Shown here one piece after another: positions 1 through 10,770 of a stretch of 64,000 nt of DNA; within the stretch, counting starts at the first letter, position 1; each line of letters begins with the position of its first letter. The notes under the pieces were generated by a model. It searched no databases. It saw only the letters and a list, made by a program, of their open reading frames with translations, and was not told where the DNA came from. The DNA comes from Kingdonia uniflora. Its lineage: Eukaryota > Streptophyta > Magnoliopsida > Ranunculales > Circaeasteraceae. The stretch lies in NCBI GenBank assembly GCA_014058105.1, contig JACGCM010001796.1, forward strand, positions 1,550,001 through 1,614,000, read 5' to 3'. The position numbers and the translations under genes were made by a program.

Positions 1-2031
1 CAAAACAAATGTAATCTATTCTGACATTTTTTTCCATCTAAATTCTCTTATCAGATCTACTCTGCAAGATGTTCTTGATAAAAAATATAGAGTTCGAAGC
101 ATACAGCAAGATTTACTACAGTATCTTGTCCGGACCCAGCTGGTTAGTTAAAAAATAACCATGGTTAAAAATGCCGGCCGATATAAGGAACAAATGGGCA
201 AATATCTTGAATTCGACTATCGGATATGAATATCAGCCTGACAACTTCAAAATGAATAATGTGAAATATTAGCCGATATTCTGATGGGTGTGTTAGCAGG
301 GCTATTGTCATGTTCCTTTAGTCTCACATTGGGTATTCATAGAAATAGTTTAAGGACCCTCTCTTATATATAGAGAGTATAATGTAATCTAAATTATCAA
401 TTCAATAATAAGATTTCTCCCTCTTATTTCCTTTATATACGCTTGAATTCAACACTTTGATTTTTAGTTTCCACTCCACTTTGTCTTTATAGAGGTCTGA
501 AGTATCAACCAGCAGTGCGCAACAGTTTGATGATAGTTGGAATGAGAAAGTTTGTTCCGGAAACAGCCAAACGCCGTCAGGTCTAAAAGGTTCTTCTCCT
601 GCTCCAAGAAAGACACACAAGTGTTGTGTTTATATTGCTGAAAAGAGCAAGTATTGTGCACGCCTAAACTCTATCCAAGCTTTTAGTGACATAAATCGAG
701 ATGTAAGTAACTTAAACTCGTCTGGGCATTTTTTGGTTTGTGTTTAATTTCTGACAGAGTTGAATTTTTGTTCATATAACCTTCAATAGGTAATAGGAGA
801 TGCAAGTCATTTATCAGGTCACTCATTTTCCGGTCATAACAACGTCATCCATCCGACTGCTGAACTGGGTTCAAAGACTACTGTGAGTGAAAATCTTCAT
901 TAAGCTGAGTTTTCTAGATACAATTATCTAAAAGTGAAGAACTTTACCCCTTAGAAATTTTAATTCTGAATATGATTTAGTTTTCATGTAGAAGGCGGTT
1001 AGCATGGACTTCTCCATTTGACACAGAGACAAGCTTCTCTTTAAAAAAAGAAGAAGAAGAAGAAAGTAAAGTAGCTTCTTTCTTACCGAAAGTTCCTGGC
1101 TTCAGAACCATGCCACATCAAGTAATACTTAAGAATGAGTACCTATCCAAAAACAAGGTTGTTTGACAGTTTGTTTGATGGGTTTTAGGTTGGCTCACAA
1201 TGCATGCTCGGTGAAGATTCACAATTAGGGGACAAATGTAGTGTCAAAAGATCTGACATTGACAACCACTGCAGGATTGGCTCAAATGTGAAGGTATATT
1301 TCTATTCAAAGATAACAAAAGTCGTACACTTTTCCTCTAACTGAAATTCACGATATCTGAAAATCGTAAATCGTATCATATCCATGTGTATCACGTTTTA
1401 ATGAAAATTATTGTAAATCGCGATATCTCAGAATATGGACTGCAAAAAAAATAAAATCTCTATCACGCATTTCATTTATTAAGTATATTTCGCACTCACT
1501 TTTTAATGGTATCTCATAAAATATTGACAGTGTATCATATCAGCGGGTAGACCATGATTTACAAATTCTTACAAAAAAATAAATCATTTTGGCAATTGTA
1601 TCAGAATTGATAGCTAAAAGGTCATGCTTGCTCTGATATTCAACATATATCTTAATGAACTGATTATGAAGATCTATTTTCTTGTTTCTTTGGTTCTTCG
1701 ATTTTGTAATATATTGGTGATTTCTAGTAAATTGATGCACCATGGTGTTTACGTAACTGAATAAAGCTCTTCTTGATGATTTTTTTTTACTTAGTAAGTT
1801 CTCAAATTCCTTGTTTGGTTTATTTACTGTGGCCAGTAGCGGGGTGGAAAAAATCGTCTATTATTATTTTTTATTTTATTTTTCTGTAGACGTCAAGGTT
1901 TCTGAAGACAAGGAAAGATGTGTGCATTCCTTGATGATAGATTTTTGAAATAATTTTTTGTTATTTTCCATATACAGGTTGTTAATTCAATTGTGATGAT
2001 CCATGCTACTTCTGACAATGACAATGAGTAA
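1..2031 (+). pseudogene. EIF2B3: eIF2B gamma subunit, 3' exons only, prematurely ended
   Basis: These are C-terminal exons of translation initiation factor eIF2B subunit gamma, part of the cytosolic guanine-nucleotide exchange factor for eIF2. Exons read at about 55-142, 493-702, 790-882, 1189-1293 and 1978-2031, with GT-AG borders and matching phase. Visible motifs are KCCVYIAEKSKYCARLNSI, DASHLSGHSFSGHNN, and hexapeptide-type repeats of the left-handed beta helix (VGSQCMLGEDSQLGDKCSV, HCRIGSNVKV). The 5' part lies outside the window. The last exon starts correctly (VVNSIVMIHAT) but then leaves the family sequence and stops at 2029-2031, so the end of the beta-helix domain is missing. A proteasome-like gene begins about 125 bp later, so the true 3' end was probably lost by rearrangement. 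Family assignment is strong; pseudogene status is inferred. Confidence 0.8.
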
Positions 2032-2155
2032 AAAATGGTACAAGAGCTATGGCTGTTGTTGTTGTTGTTGTTTAAAACTCGTAAATTGTTACTGTAGAGT
2101 TTTAAAGAGGCTTTCCCAAATTTAGGGATTGAAATTCCTAAAATTCCTACTGCAG

Positions 2156-3809
2156 AGAAGAAATTCAAAATCATGTACTTGCATAATTGCCGTCAGGAAC
2201 AAAGATTACGTCATTTTAGGTTCAGATGACCAAGAGACGTTTTCAGATCCTAATGAATTGTATGTGACCGGTGAGTGTTTTCTCTCAGTGAACTTTTTCC
2301 TGGTAACAACTTAAAGTCCAACACACAACTATACATGTAGTCAGAAAATGCAACTTATCAGTCTTTATCTAGCTTATATGATATATATTTTTTGGTGATT
2401 GTAGCTGCCCGGGATTGTTTAGAAATAAGGCGTATATCAGCTAGTATTGTTTTGGCCTTCTCTGGGCGGGTAGGATCGGCAACAACTGCCATTGAATTCT
2501 TGAAAGAGAAGGTAACTTGCATGAAGTTTTGTAATTTTAATTTGTATGCATATATATAGGTTCCTTCCACGTGATTTTTTTTTTTTAAAGAAATGAAGCT
2601 AGGGTGAATTTCATTTATATGGAAGAATTTACAAAAGAGGGAAAAGCCCTGAGAGAATCAGCTGTACAAGCACTAGCTTTAATTTGAATCAAGCTTGTTC
2701 TTGTTATTTTGATCTCTTCCCACCATTGTGGAATTGCCCAGAAAACCCTATTTTTTCTCCGTAACATTTAAAACCCTAACATAGAGGAGTTTAATCATCT
2801 TCAAATACTTATGAAGAGTGAGTTTCTTCAAGATCTTGTGTGTTCTATTTATTGATGTTGATATTGACTGGAATTCTTGATTTTAGCACGCAGACTGGCT
2901 TTTGAAAGGCCAAATTATTGATGCATACATGGTTGGTGAGGAGCTTAAAACAATTTACCCAAAAGTAATAGAAAAGTTTAGGAATTTCCAAAGGAAAGTT
3001 GATCTGATAAGAAGAAGAAAAACTGGTGAAGATGACGATTACTCATTTTTGATAGTGGAGAAGAGAGAAAATGTTGAGGCTGCAATATTGAGTTACAACT
3101 CAGAATCCGACACATACGAACTAGAAGAAGGGGAAGTTGTATGTGATGGCTCGGGTTGGGAATATGCCCAACATTTTATGAATGGGTAAGATTGATTTAT
3201 GTTTACAGTTTTTATTTCATTTTTTACACTTTTATTTATTTATCATGTTAATTATTTTTTTTTGTAGGCGCACAAACGAGGGTACATCACATGAAATACT
3301 TCAATCGTACGTTATTGAAGGAATCAAGTATACATCAGCATATATGGATGATTGTGGTCCAATTGCGAATGGTAATCTATCTATTTTTCTCTTTCTATAT
3401 ATATGATAGGAATCGTGGTCACACGCTATAACTGTTCTCGCTACTACATCTGATTTCTCCTTTTCTTTCTCTTCTCTGATGTAGTTATTACTATTGATGG
3501 TACGTTAAATCCTAAGCTAGTGGTGGATGGCGATGGTGATGAAGAATATATTAAGCAGCATATATTACCGCAAAGATAGGTATATTTCTTATATTTAAGT
3601 GATTGATTTTTGTACTATCTTAGTGTTTCGGCATTTCTTATTAAATATACAATTCATTTTAGCTATCGGAGATGCTAAAAGAGAAACAAGTAGAGCGGAG
3701 GACTAGAACTTTAAAGCTAGAAGAAATGCAGAGGCGTAGGGAAGAGAGGGAACATAAAAAGCAAGAAAAACGGAAAGCTGATGAGCGGGCCCGGAAGAAA
3801 AATGAGTAG
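2156..3809 (+). pseudogene. Proteasome beta-subunit-like (Ntn-hydrolase fold) gene, divergent
   Basis: Exons join in phase at 2156-2270, 2405-2511, 2887-3185, 3268-3371, 3485-3579 and 3663-3809. The order of elements follows 20S proteasome beta subunits: an N-terminal strand (CTCIIAVRNKDYVILGSDDQ), a mid strand ending VLAFSGRVGSA, a central sheet (SFLIVEKRENVEAAILSY then GSGWEYAQHFM), and a late helix/strand (EILQSYVIEGIKYTSAYMDD, VITIDGTL). A highly charged tail, rich in K/R/E, ends at 3809. The catalytic-type Thr and Asp positions look kept, but the lysine seen in active subunits appears to be Glu (DCLEIRRIS). A TAG at 3577-3579 cuts off the charged tail; related copies have GAG there. No start-codon exon was found. 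The fold assignment is my own motif alignment and needs a profile search. Confidence 0.55.
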
Positions 3810-4514
3810 CTTCACCAGGTGAGTAAAGCGTAATCTCCATTATATCGTATTGCTTAATTCCACCAAGAAGTTCATTTTCTTGTTATAGTAACATCCTCTC
3901 TTGTTTTTTTCCAGTTTGAAATAAAAATTAAAGCACACTTGTACAGGTGCTTCACTCCACCAAAATGTTTATTCAAGGTTATGTTCCGTCATTAGGTGCT
4001 GTACAGTGACCTCTTTTCTATGTTTTCATGATGTGTTCAATAATTATCCATGCTATTTCTCTTTGATGTTATAAAAGTACAAGTCTTACAGATATAATTT
4101 CTATATTATTTTTTTTGTACTGATTTCACGAAACATGTGTATTCTGATTAAGCGATTTATGAGTGCATTTGAGATATGTCACCTTATATAATGATTTTAA
4201 AATCTTATCGTGCGCTTTCTGTTAACTCCACTGACAGGTTTCAGAATCCGCTCTAGGGGATTATTAACTCGCTATATGATGTGGAAGGTCTAGATCTGAA
4301 GTGCATATTTTAGTAGCTCTGTAGTCAATTTAGAGACGATTTTGTATGAAATTTTTCTTTCTTCCCACTTGGTGTGATAGTTTGTTTGCTCAAAGACAGG
4401 ACTCTGTAACTTCTAATCGATTCTTTCATTTCTAATTTTAATAAATATTACATATTAAGAAGATGTAGTTTTTGAGCAGCTTTACTTGTTTTATTGTTTA
4501 ATTCAAATTTAGCT
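3810..4514 (+). other. 3' flank of the proteasome-like gene
   Basis: No coding feature is seen. About 3835-3970 contains a stretch that recurs near 61485-61610 (shared run 'ccagtttgaaataaaaatta' and 'ccaccaaaatgtt'), so it is a duplicated 3' flanking sequence. The rest is AT-rich and unremarkable. Confidence 0.4.
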
Positions 4515-5233
4515 TTTCTTCTGTGCTCTATGGACGATTGTGGTTTAATTGCGAATTATAATCTATATATTTTTCAATTTATATATATATGATAGGAATC
4601 GTGGTCATATCGAATAACCTAGCGTCTCTTACTTAGCTTGCTCATACGTTATAACCCTTTATTTATAATGTTTGCAAACTTCTTTAGATATTCAAATGCA
4701 TACGATATTACGTGAGCAGGACAATGAATTAGCGGCCAACTCTTAATATGTATTTTTATGCTATACATAAAAATCTTCATTTATAATGTGTTAGGACAAC
4801 CATTATCAAACACTATAATTGTTTTAACTGCTACATTTGATTTTCATTGTCGTATGAATTCATTTTTATGCCATATAGTGGTAGGACAACCATTATCAAG
4901 CCAAGTTATAACTGTTCTCGCTACTATATTTAACATTTTTTTTTTCTCTGATGTAATTACTACTATTGATGGCATGTTAATCCATAAGATAGTGATGGAT
5001 GACGATAGTGATGAAGAATATATGAAGTAACATATATTACCACAAAGAGAGGTATATTCCTTATATTCAAGTGATTGATTTTTGTACCATCTCAGTGTTT
5101 CGGCATTCCTTATTAAATATATAATTTCTTTTAGCAAACGGAGATACTATAAGCGAAGCAAGTCAAGCGGAGGATTATAGCTTTGAAACTGGAAGAAATG
5201 CACAGGCATAGGGAAGACAGGAAACATGAAAAA
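4515..5233 (+). pseudogene. Partial forward copy of the proteasome-like gene 3' half
   Basis: It starts inside the exon that encodes the DDCGPIAN segment and runs through a longer intron (4570-4965) to the last two exons. The penultimate exon is near 4968-5048 (TTIDGMLIHKIVMDDDSDEE) and the charged-tail exon is near 5136-5233. At the junction this copy reads CAA AGA GAG where the 2.2-3.8 kb gene reads TAG. Several stops break it. It forms the left arm of a foldback with the reverse copy that follows. Confidence 0.6.
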
Positions 5234-5255
5234 CAAGGAAAACTTGATATGTTTT

Positions 5256-6612
5256 TCGTTTTTCATGTTTCCTCTCTTCCTACGCCTCTATATTTTTTCG
5301 AGTTTCAAAGCTTTAATTCTCCGCTCGAGTTGTTTCGCTTCTACTATCTTTGTTAGCTAAAATAAATTGTGTATTTAATAAAAAATGCCAAAACACTGAT
5401 TGTACAAAAATCAATCACTTAAATATAAACAATATACCGCTCTTTATGGCAATTTATGTTGCTTAATATATTCTTCATCGCCATCGCCATCTATCACTAT
5501 CTTATAGATTAACATGCCATCAATAGTAGTAACTATATCAGAGAAGAAAAAAAAATGAGAAATAAGATATAGCAGAGAGAATAGTTATAGCTCGGCTTGA
5601 TAATAGTTGTCCTGCTCAATACATAACATGACAATAAATTCATACGACAATGAAAATCAGATTTAGCAGTGAGAACAGTTATAACATTTGATAATTGTTG
5701 TCCTGACACATTATAAATGGAGGATTTTTATGTGTAGCATAAGAATATATGTTAATAGTTGTCATACTCACGTAATATCGTATGTATTTGAATATCTAAA
5801 GAAATTTGAGAATATTATAAATAGGGGTTAATAATGTATTAGTAAGCCAAGTAGGAGACACTAGGTTATGGTCGATATGACCACGGTTCCTATCATATAT
5901 ATAAAAATAGAAAAATTATTATTCGCAATTGGACCGTAATTCCTTCAATAACATACGATAAAGTATCTCATGTGATACACCCTAGATTGTGCGCCTACAA
6001 AAAAAATTAATTAACAAGATAAATAAATTAAAGTGTAAAAAATGAAATAAAAGCTGTAAACTTAAATCAATCTTACCTATTCAAAAAAGATTATGCGTAT
6101 TCCCAACCTGAGCCATCACATACAACTTTCCTTTTTTCTAGTTTATATGCGTTGGATACTTAGTCGTAACTCAATATTAAATCCTCAAAACTCTGTCTCT
6201 TCTCCATTATCAAAAAGGAATAATCATCGTCTTCACTAAAAAAAATCTTTTTATAAGATCAACTTTCATTCGAAAATTCATAAACTTTTTTCTGACTTTC
6301 GAATAAATGTTTTTAAGCTCCTCAACAACTATATATGCATAAGCAATTTGATTTTTCAAAAACCAGTCTGCGTGTTAAAATCAAGAAATCCAGTCAATAT
6401 CAACATCAATAAAGAGAACACACAAAATTTTGAAGAAACCCACTCTTCATAAGTATTTGAAGATGATTAAACCTTTCTACGTTAGGGTTTTAAACAGTAC
6501 AAAGAAAGAAAAAAAGGGTTTTATGGGCAATTCCACAATGGTGGGGAGATCAATGTAGCAAGAACAAACTTGATTCAAATTGAAGCTAGTGCTCGTACAA
6601 CTGATTCACTTA
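5256..6612 (-). pseudogene. Reverse copy of the proteasome-like gene (right arm of foldback 1)
   Basis: The reverse complement follows the forward gene from upstream of the exon that starts HADWLL (near 6370) through the exon near 5930-6000, the long intron and the charged-tail exon near 5256-5350. Reading frames are broken throughout. The exons for the first two beta-like strands are absent. The arm joins the forward copy through a loop of about 22 nt at 5234-5255, with inner arms gaaacatgaaaaac and gtttttcatgtttc. Its 5' side runs directly into the leader/intron module at 6613-6725. Confidence 0.65.
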
Positions 6613-6740
6613 GGGTTTATAAATTTTGAAACCCTAATAAGAAATTGAAACCCTAAACAAAGATAAAGAACAATAGATCCATACCTGTTGATGTTGGCGT
6701 GATTTTCTTCCGATTAGGTTTATAAATTTCTCTCCTCAAC
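6613..6740 (-). promoter_or_regulatory. 5' leader/first-intron module, copy 1
   Basis: On the minus strand this reads aacctaatcggaagaaaatc, then a short leader ending CATCAACAG, a GTATGG splice donor (near 6686) and an intron containing repeated 'gggttt' runs. The same block lies in front of the LEA-2 gene (52.93 kb), the gene X copies (23.7, 57.6 kb), the second foldback (28.97 kb), and at 54.25 kb. Here the intron runs straight into the reverse proteasome-like copy. Confidence 0.6.
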
Positions 6741-7586
6741 TTCTATGTACTAGTATACCGTTAAATATAACTTCATGGAGAACCCTCGAAATGATTTTCT
6801 CTGTAATTGCTATATCAAATGCCTAACGAAGAACTATTCACAAAATATGTCAACGAGTACCCTTGGTAGAAATCCTCAATTTAGATAACATAAACATAAT
6901 ACTTTAAATTAAACCCAACGGGTTAAAAAAAACCCAAAATAATTAAATTCAATTTAGAAATCAACAAATGTCAATCCATCTTTGGAATCAGAAAAGGCTA
7001 GAAGACATCTAATTAAGCCATGCTTAAAGTTGAACCCTTACTCTCGTTTACAAATCTTTAGCAGATGATCCTATGAAAAGCTTCTCTAAATCGATCTCAT
7101 TTTTCTGGGTTTCGTTGTTGAATCTCGCATGTTAATTTTTATTTTAGGGCTTAGATCGAAAATCGAAGGGAGAGTATGTAGTTGAAGATCAAGAGATGGA
7201 GAGGAGAGATGACGGAGGAGATTGGGAAAGAAGAGAGAAATCAGGGAGAGATTGAGAAAGAGATGAATAGACCGATTTACTCTTTAGTTGTTACAAAGTT
7301 TTGGGGTTAGTATTGTCATACTATGGCAAACTTTGGTGGACGTAGCTGATGTCAGCAACTCCCTTTTCGATCGAAATCTATCACAAAGAAGACCTCCTGA
7401 CGTCGTCGGTCTTAATAATAGGGGGGATAATAGTAACTAAGTCGGTTTAGACCTTAGGCTGGGCTTGGGCTTGGTAAAACTTACTAGTAAACCGCAAAAC
7501 GGTAGAAATTAATGGATTTAGAAACTTTAATCCTAACGTGTTTTCTCGGAAAGTTTCTAATTAAAACAACAATCGTTTACCCACCA
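6741..7586. other. Intergenic, with promoter-side part of the leader module
   Basis: 7440-7545 contains the upstream part of the leader module (common run 'gtcggtttagaccttaggct'), also found at 26000-26060 and 52995-53080. 6880-7330 is AT-rich with an A/G-rich tract (7150-7270). No gene was recognised. Confidence 0.4.
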
Positions 7587-7878
7587 TGTTGGGTATATAG
7601 TAGTCGGTTACGAATTGCAGCTCTCCCCTATATATAAAAGATTGTTAGGAGTTGGGTCCGGCCCAAGGTGGGAACCCAACTAGGTTGGGGTGTCCTACTG
7701 GACTCTTAACAAAGCCTATATAAACTTAGATTTATGGGAAATTTTTTAGGGAGACTATTTAACCTTTTAAAGGGTTCAGTATTTGTAATATTGAATAACC
7801 TATTAATAATAAGCTATTTATTCTTCTCATATTATGTGTGTATGATTGTCTAGTAGTAGAATAGTTTATTATCCAACA
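7587..7878 (+). mobile_element. Copia-type LTR (left LTR)
   Basis: A 292-bp LTR with perfect short terminal inverted repeats TGTTGG / CCAACA. It contains TATA-like boxes (tatataaa at 7634, tatataaac at 7718). It is followed directly by cgTTATCAGCAC, a primer-binding-type sequence common after plant Copia LTRs. No matching right LTR was found in the window, so the element is truncated or rearranged. Confidence 0.7.
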
Positions 7879-9493
7879 CGTTATCAGCACTGTAAAGAGC
7901 TAGTAGATGAAAGATGATATAAAAGCTCTTCAAGGAATCGTTTGTTTAGATTTTTGCGTTGCGAAGAGGTATAAATTTTTTAAAATTTTGTTTTTATGTG
8001 TTAATTACATGATCGAACATATAGGTATATAGATTTGAGTTTGTAGATTAATAGCTATTTTTTTCAAAATAGTTAGCCCTATTTAAGTGTATTTTTCATC
8101 CTTGTAAATGACTGTTTTCAAACTAAAATAGAGATCGTTCTAGTAATCGGATTGATGCACTTGTAATTTTGTTGCATAGCCTACTCTATAACGATCACGT
8201 CCATGTATCACACTCCTCCGGGAGATGTTGCCCGGAAAACGGCGAGGAAGCTGGGCAGTTCAGAGCCAAAAACCCAATTTTTGGTGGTGATTAGGTCAGG
8301 GTGACGTCACCTACCTTATTTTAGGCAGATCAGACCTAATCCCCAAAATCAAATCGAATCACTTTGCTAACGTGGCAAGAACCGGGCCCACGTTGATACG
8401 TGGCAGAGGGACCCACCATATACTGATGTAGAAAGGACCACACGTACTATAGCATGACACGTGTGCCACTGTAGTAGTGACACGTGTCAAACCCACACGT
8501 GATCGAGTTAAACCGGTCAACCCGGTCCAGGCCTTGACCTAGACCGGTTCAGACACTAATATTGGCTTGTAAAGTCTAATTTTTAGTATAATTTAGTAAA
8601 AAAAAATTAAAAAATTCTTATTGACTAGACCTACACTTGAGGGCCCATTTAAAAAAAATTATGAAAATATTTTTACTTTTTTTTTAGAACGGGTGTCTTG
8701 TATAGGAAAACTGACTAACTTATATGTGATATAAGAATATAGATTAATAATTATGGACAAATATACTAACGGTATGCCCTTAGGATACTAATTATTCTGA
8801 CCAGAGATCAAAGATAATACAGAAACCAAAACTAATTTAGAATACGACTGAGAGTTATATCTAAATCGCAGTTAAATGCCAAGGACAATAATTAGAGATC
8901 AATTGGGAATTAACTTAATTTTATTTTCTAAAAACTTGGTATCTGAAGAACCAATTTTACGTATTTAGGTGCAATTAGATGTTATTTGATAACATTTAGA
9001 GATATATAAGCATTAATAGCAACATATAGTACCCTAGAATGTTAGTTCAGAGACATGACTAATCTACGTATCTTATGAACTCAACAGACTTCAGGATGAG
9101 ACCACCTGCCAGCTAAACATCTAATACCTCTCATATTCGTAGCAAATAGGGTCATTTGGCTAGAATATACAGATCTTATAGAACATTAGGGATTAGAACA
9201 CCCTAATTTTAGACTATAGAACACACACATCTAGTGGTTTTGAATAACGATCTTGGCTAAGATTATATTAAAACGCATATCTAAGATTAAAATCATCATT
9301 TTACAAGGTAAAATTGGGATTTAATCATTACAAAAGAATTTTATGAGTATTAGAATATGAACAAGGTTCAACTATAACATGATTAGAAATAATTTATTTT
9401 ATGTTATTCTAAGTACTATGATCTGTCTATAATGCATTTAAAATGTTTATCAATAAAATTGTTACTAATTACGATCTACATTTTGCATAACAG
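7879..9493 (+). mobile_element. Copia untranslated leader region
   Basis: A long non-coding leader between the LTR and gag. GC-richer patches occur at 8200-8560 (including repeats of acacgtg) in otherwise AT-rich DNA. No ORF of note. Confidence 0.5.
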
Positions 9494-9990
9494 TTGTCAG
9501 CAAAACTCAAGAACGTTAAATTCCCTCTATTACTGCTTACTGGAGCTAATTACCTCACTTGGTACATTGAAGTTGACTTGTACTTGAAGTCTCTAGGTCT
9601 GCAAAAGACTATCGTCATTGCCAACACTGAAGATCCTGTGGACAAAGCAATAGTTTTGTTCATCCTCCGTCATCATATTCAGGATGACTTGAAGACGGAA
9701 TATTTCAACAAGATTGAGCCAGCTGACTTATGGGCAAGCTTGAAGGGGCGTTATGGTCAGTAAAATAACACCATGCTCCCAAAAGCGACGCACCAATGGA
9801 AAAACCTTCGGTTCCAAGATTTTAGGACCGTCGCTGACTATAACTCAGCAGCCCACAAAATCACTTCTATACTTGAGTTGTGTGAGAAGAAAGTCACTGA
9901 TGCTAAAATAGTAGATAAGACTATCTACTTTCCATGCTAGCAATATTGCATTTCATAGGCAATATCGGCGAGAAACTGGAGGCGGTGGTG
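9494..9990 (+). pseudogene. Copia gag (UBN2-type) fragment
   Basis: Gag polyprotein fragment of a Ty1/copia retrotransposon, which would form the cytoplasmic particle. Motifs typical of plant Copia gag are LTGANYLTWYIEVDLYLKS, VLFILRHHIQDDLKTEY and LWASLKGRYGQ, then after an in-frame TAA (near 9761), LPKATHQWKNLRFQDFRTV and a segment ending in TIYFPC*. The stop is one base from the usual glutamine codon. The expected ATG reads TTG. No pol is present, so it is a dead remnant. Confidence 0.8.
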
Positions 9991-10084
9991 GAGGAGTTGC
10001 GGCAACTCGATTATATGGCAGAAGGTTTTGAACTTCTCTAAAAATATTTGACACAAGGTTTTGAACTTTCTAAAGATCAATAGA

Positions 10085-10770
10085 ACTCCTTTGAATTGGA
10101 GCTCTAAAATATAGTGGATTCTATCTTCTAATATCAAACCTGGAGTTCTAAAAATTTTCAAGTTTGCTCTTGCTTCTGTTATGTATCATTTATGGCAAGA
10201 GAGGAACGGAAGAATCTTTCAAAATGTTAGAACTGAGGAAGAAGCTATCATAAAGAACATCAAATTTGAAGTCTCTTTTTAATGTGGTGAGTCTGTTTGT
10301 TTTTCATTTTAACAGTTGCAAAATGGATGATATTCTATCATAATGGAGCATCAAGACCAATCCAATATTCCATCATGAAGACAAAACATTAACAATTGGA
10401 GAAGTTGAGATTCTTTTAATGCACAGAAGTATGCAGATCTTTCAAGCTTTAGGGTTTAATGCCATCCAAGTCCTTACTGATTCTTTATATAGCCAAGAGA
10501 TTATTAATAGAATCTTGAAGCCTCACTGGAGGTGTATTACAGAGGTTAGACAGATACAGTGATGGATTAAAGACAGTCTTAGCATTTGCTCCTTCGATTG
10601 GAGACAGGCTAATCGGGTTGCTAACTATATTACTTCACATATGGACATCTCAGCTAATCATATTACTTCGCTGTAAATACCTCAGATTGTAATAGCAGCT
10701 TTTTCTTAATACATAGCCCGGGGTCTTACCTTGACCCCAACTTCCCTCTCTATAAAACAAAAAAACTGTT
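10085..10770 (+). mobile_element. LINE 3' end fragment
   Basis: C-terminal remnant of a non-LTR retrotransposon ORF2. The segment FALASVMYHLWQERNGRIFQ (10168-10230) is typical of the zinc-binding region after reverse transcriptase. It is followed by an RNase H-like part (FNAIQVLTDSLYSQEIIN, near 10460, and NRVANYIT near 10620). It ends in a 'cttgaccccaacttcc' tail and an A-rich run near 10755-10766. Stops and frame changes break it. The tail resembles that of the LINE at 46.7 kb. Confidence 0.7.

Larger units (their letters stand above)
2645..6612. repeat. Foldback (inverted repeat) 1
   Basis: 2645-3371 plus 4515-5233 on the plus strand pair with 6612-5256 in reverse orientation. Outer ends match at 'gaatcagctgtacaagcact' (left, near 2658) and its reverse complement near 6590, with few mismatches. 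The left side is interrupted by the end of the short-intron gene and its 3' flank. A transcript through 4.5-6.0 kb would fold on itself. Confidence 0.65.
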
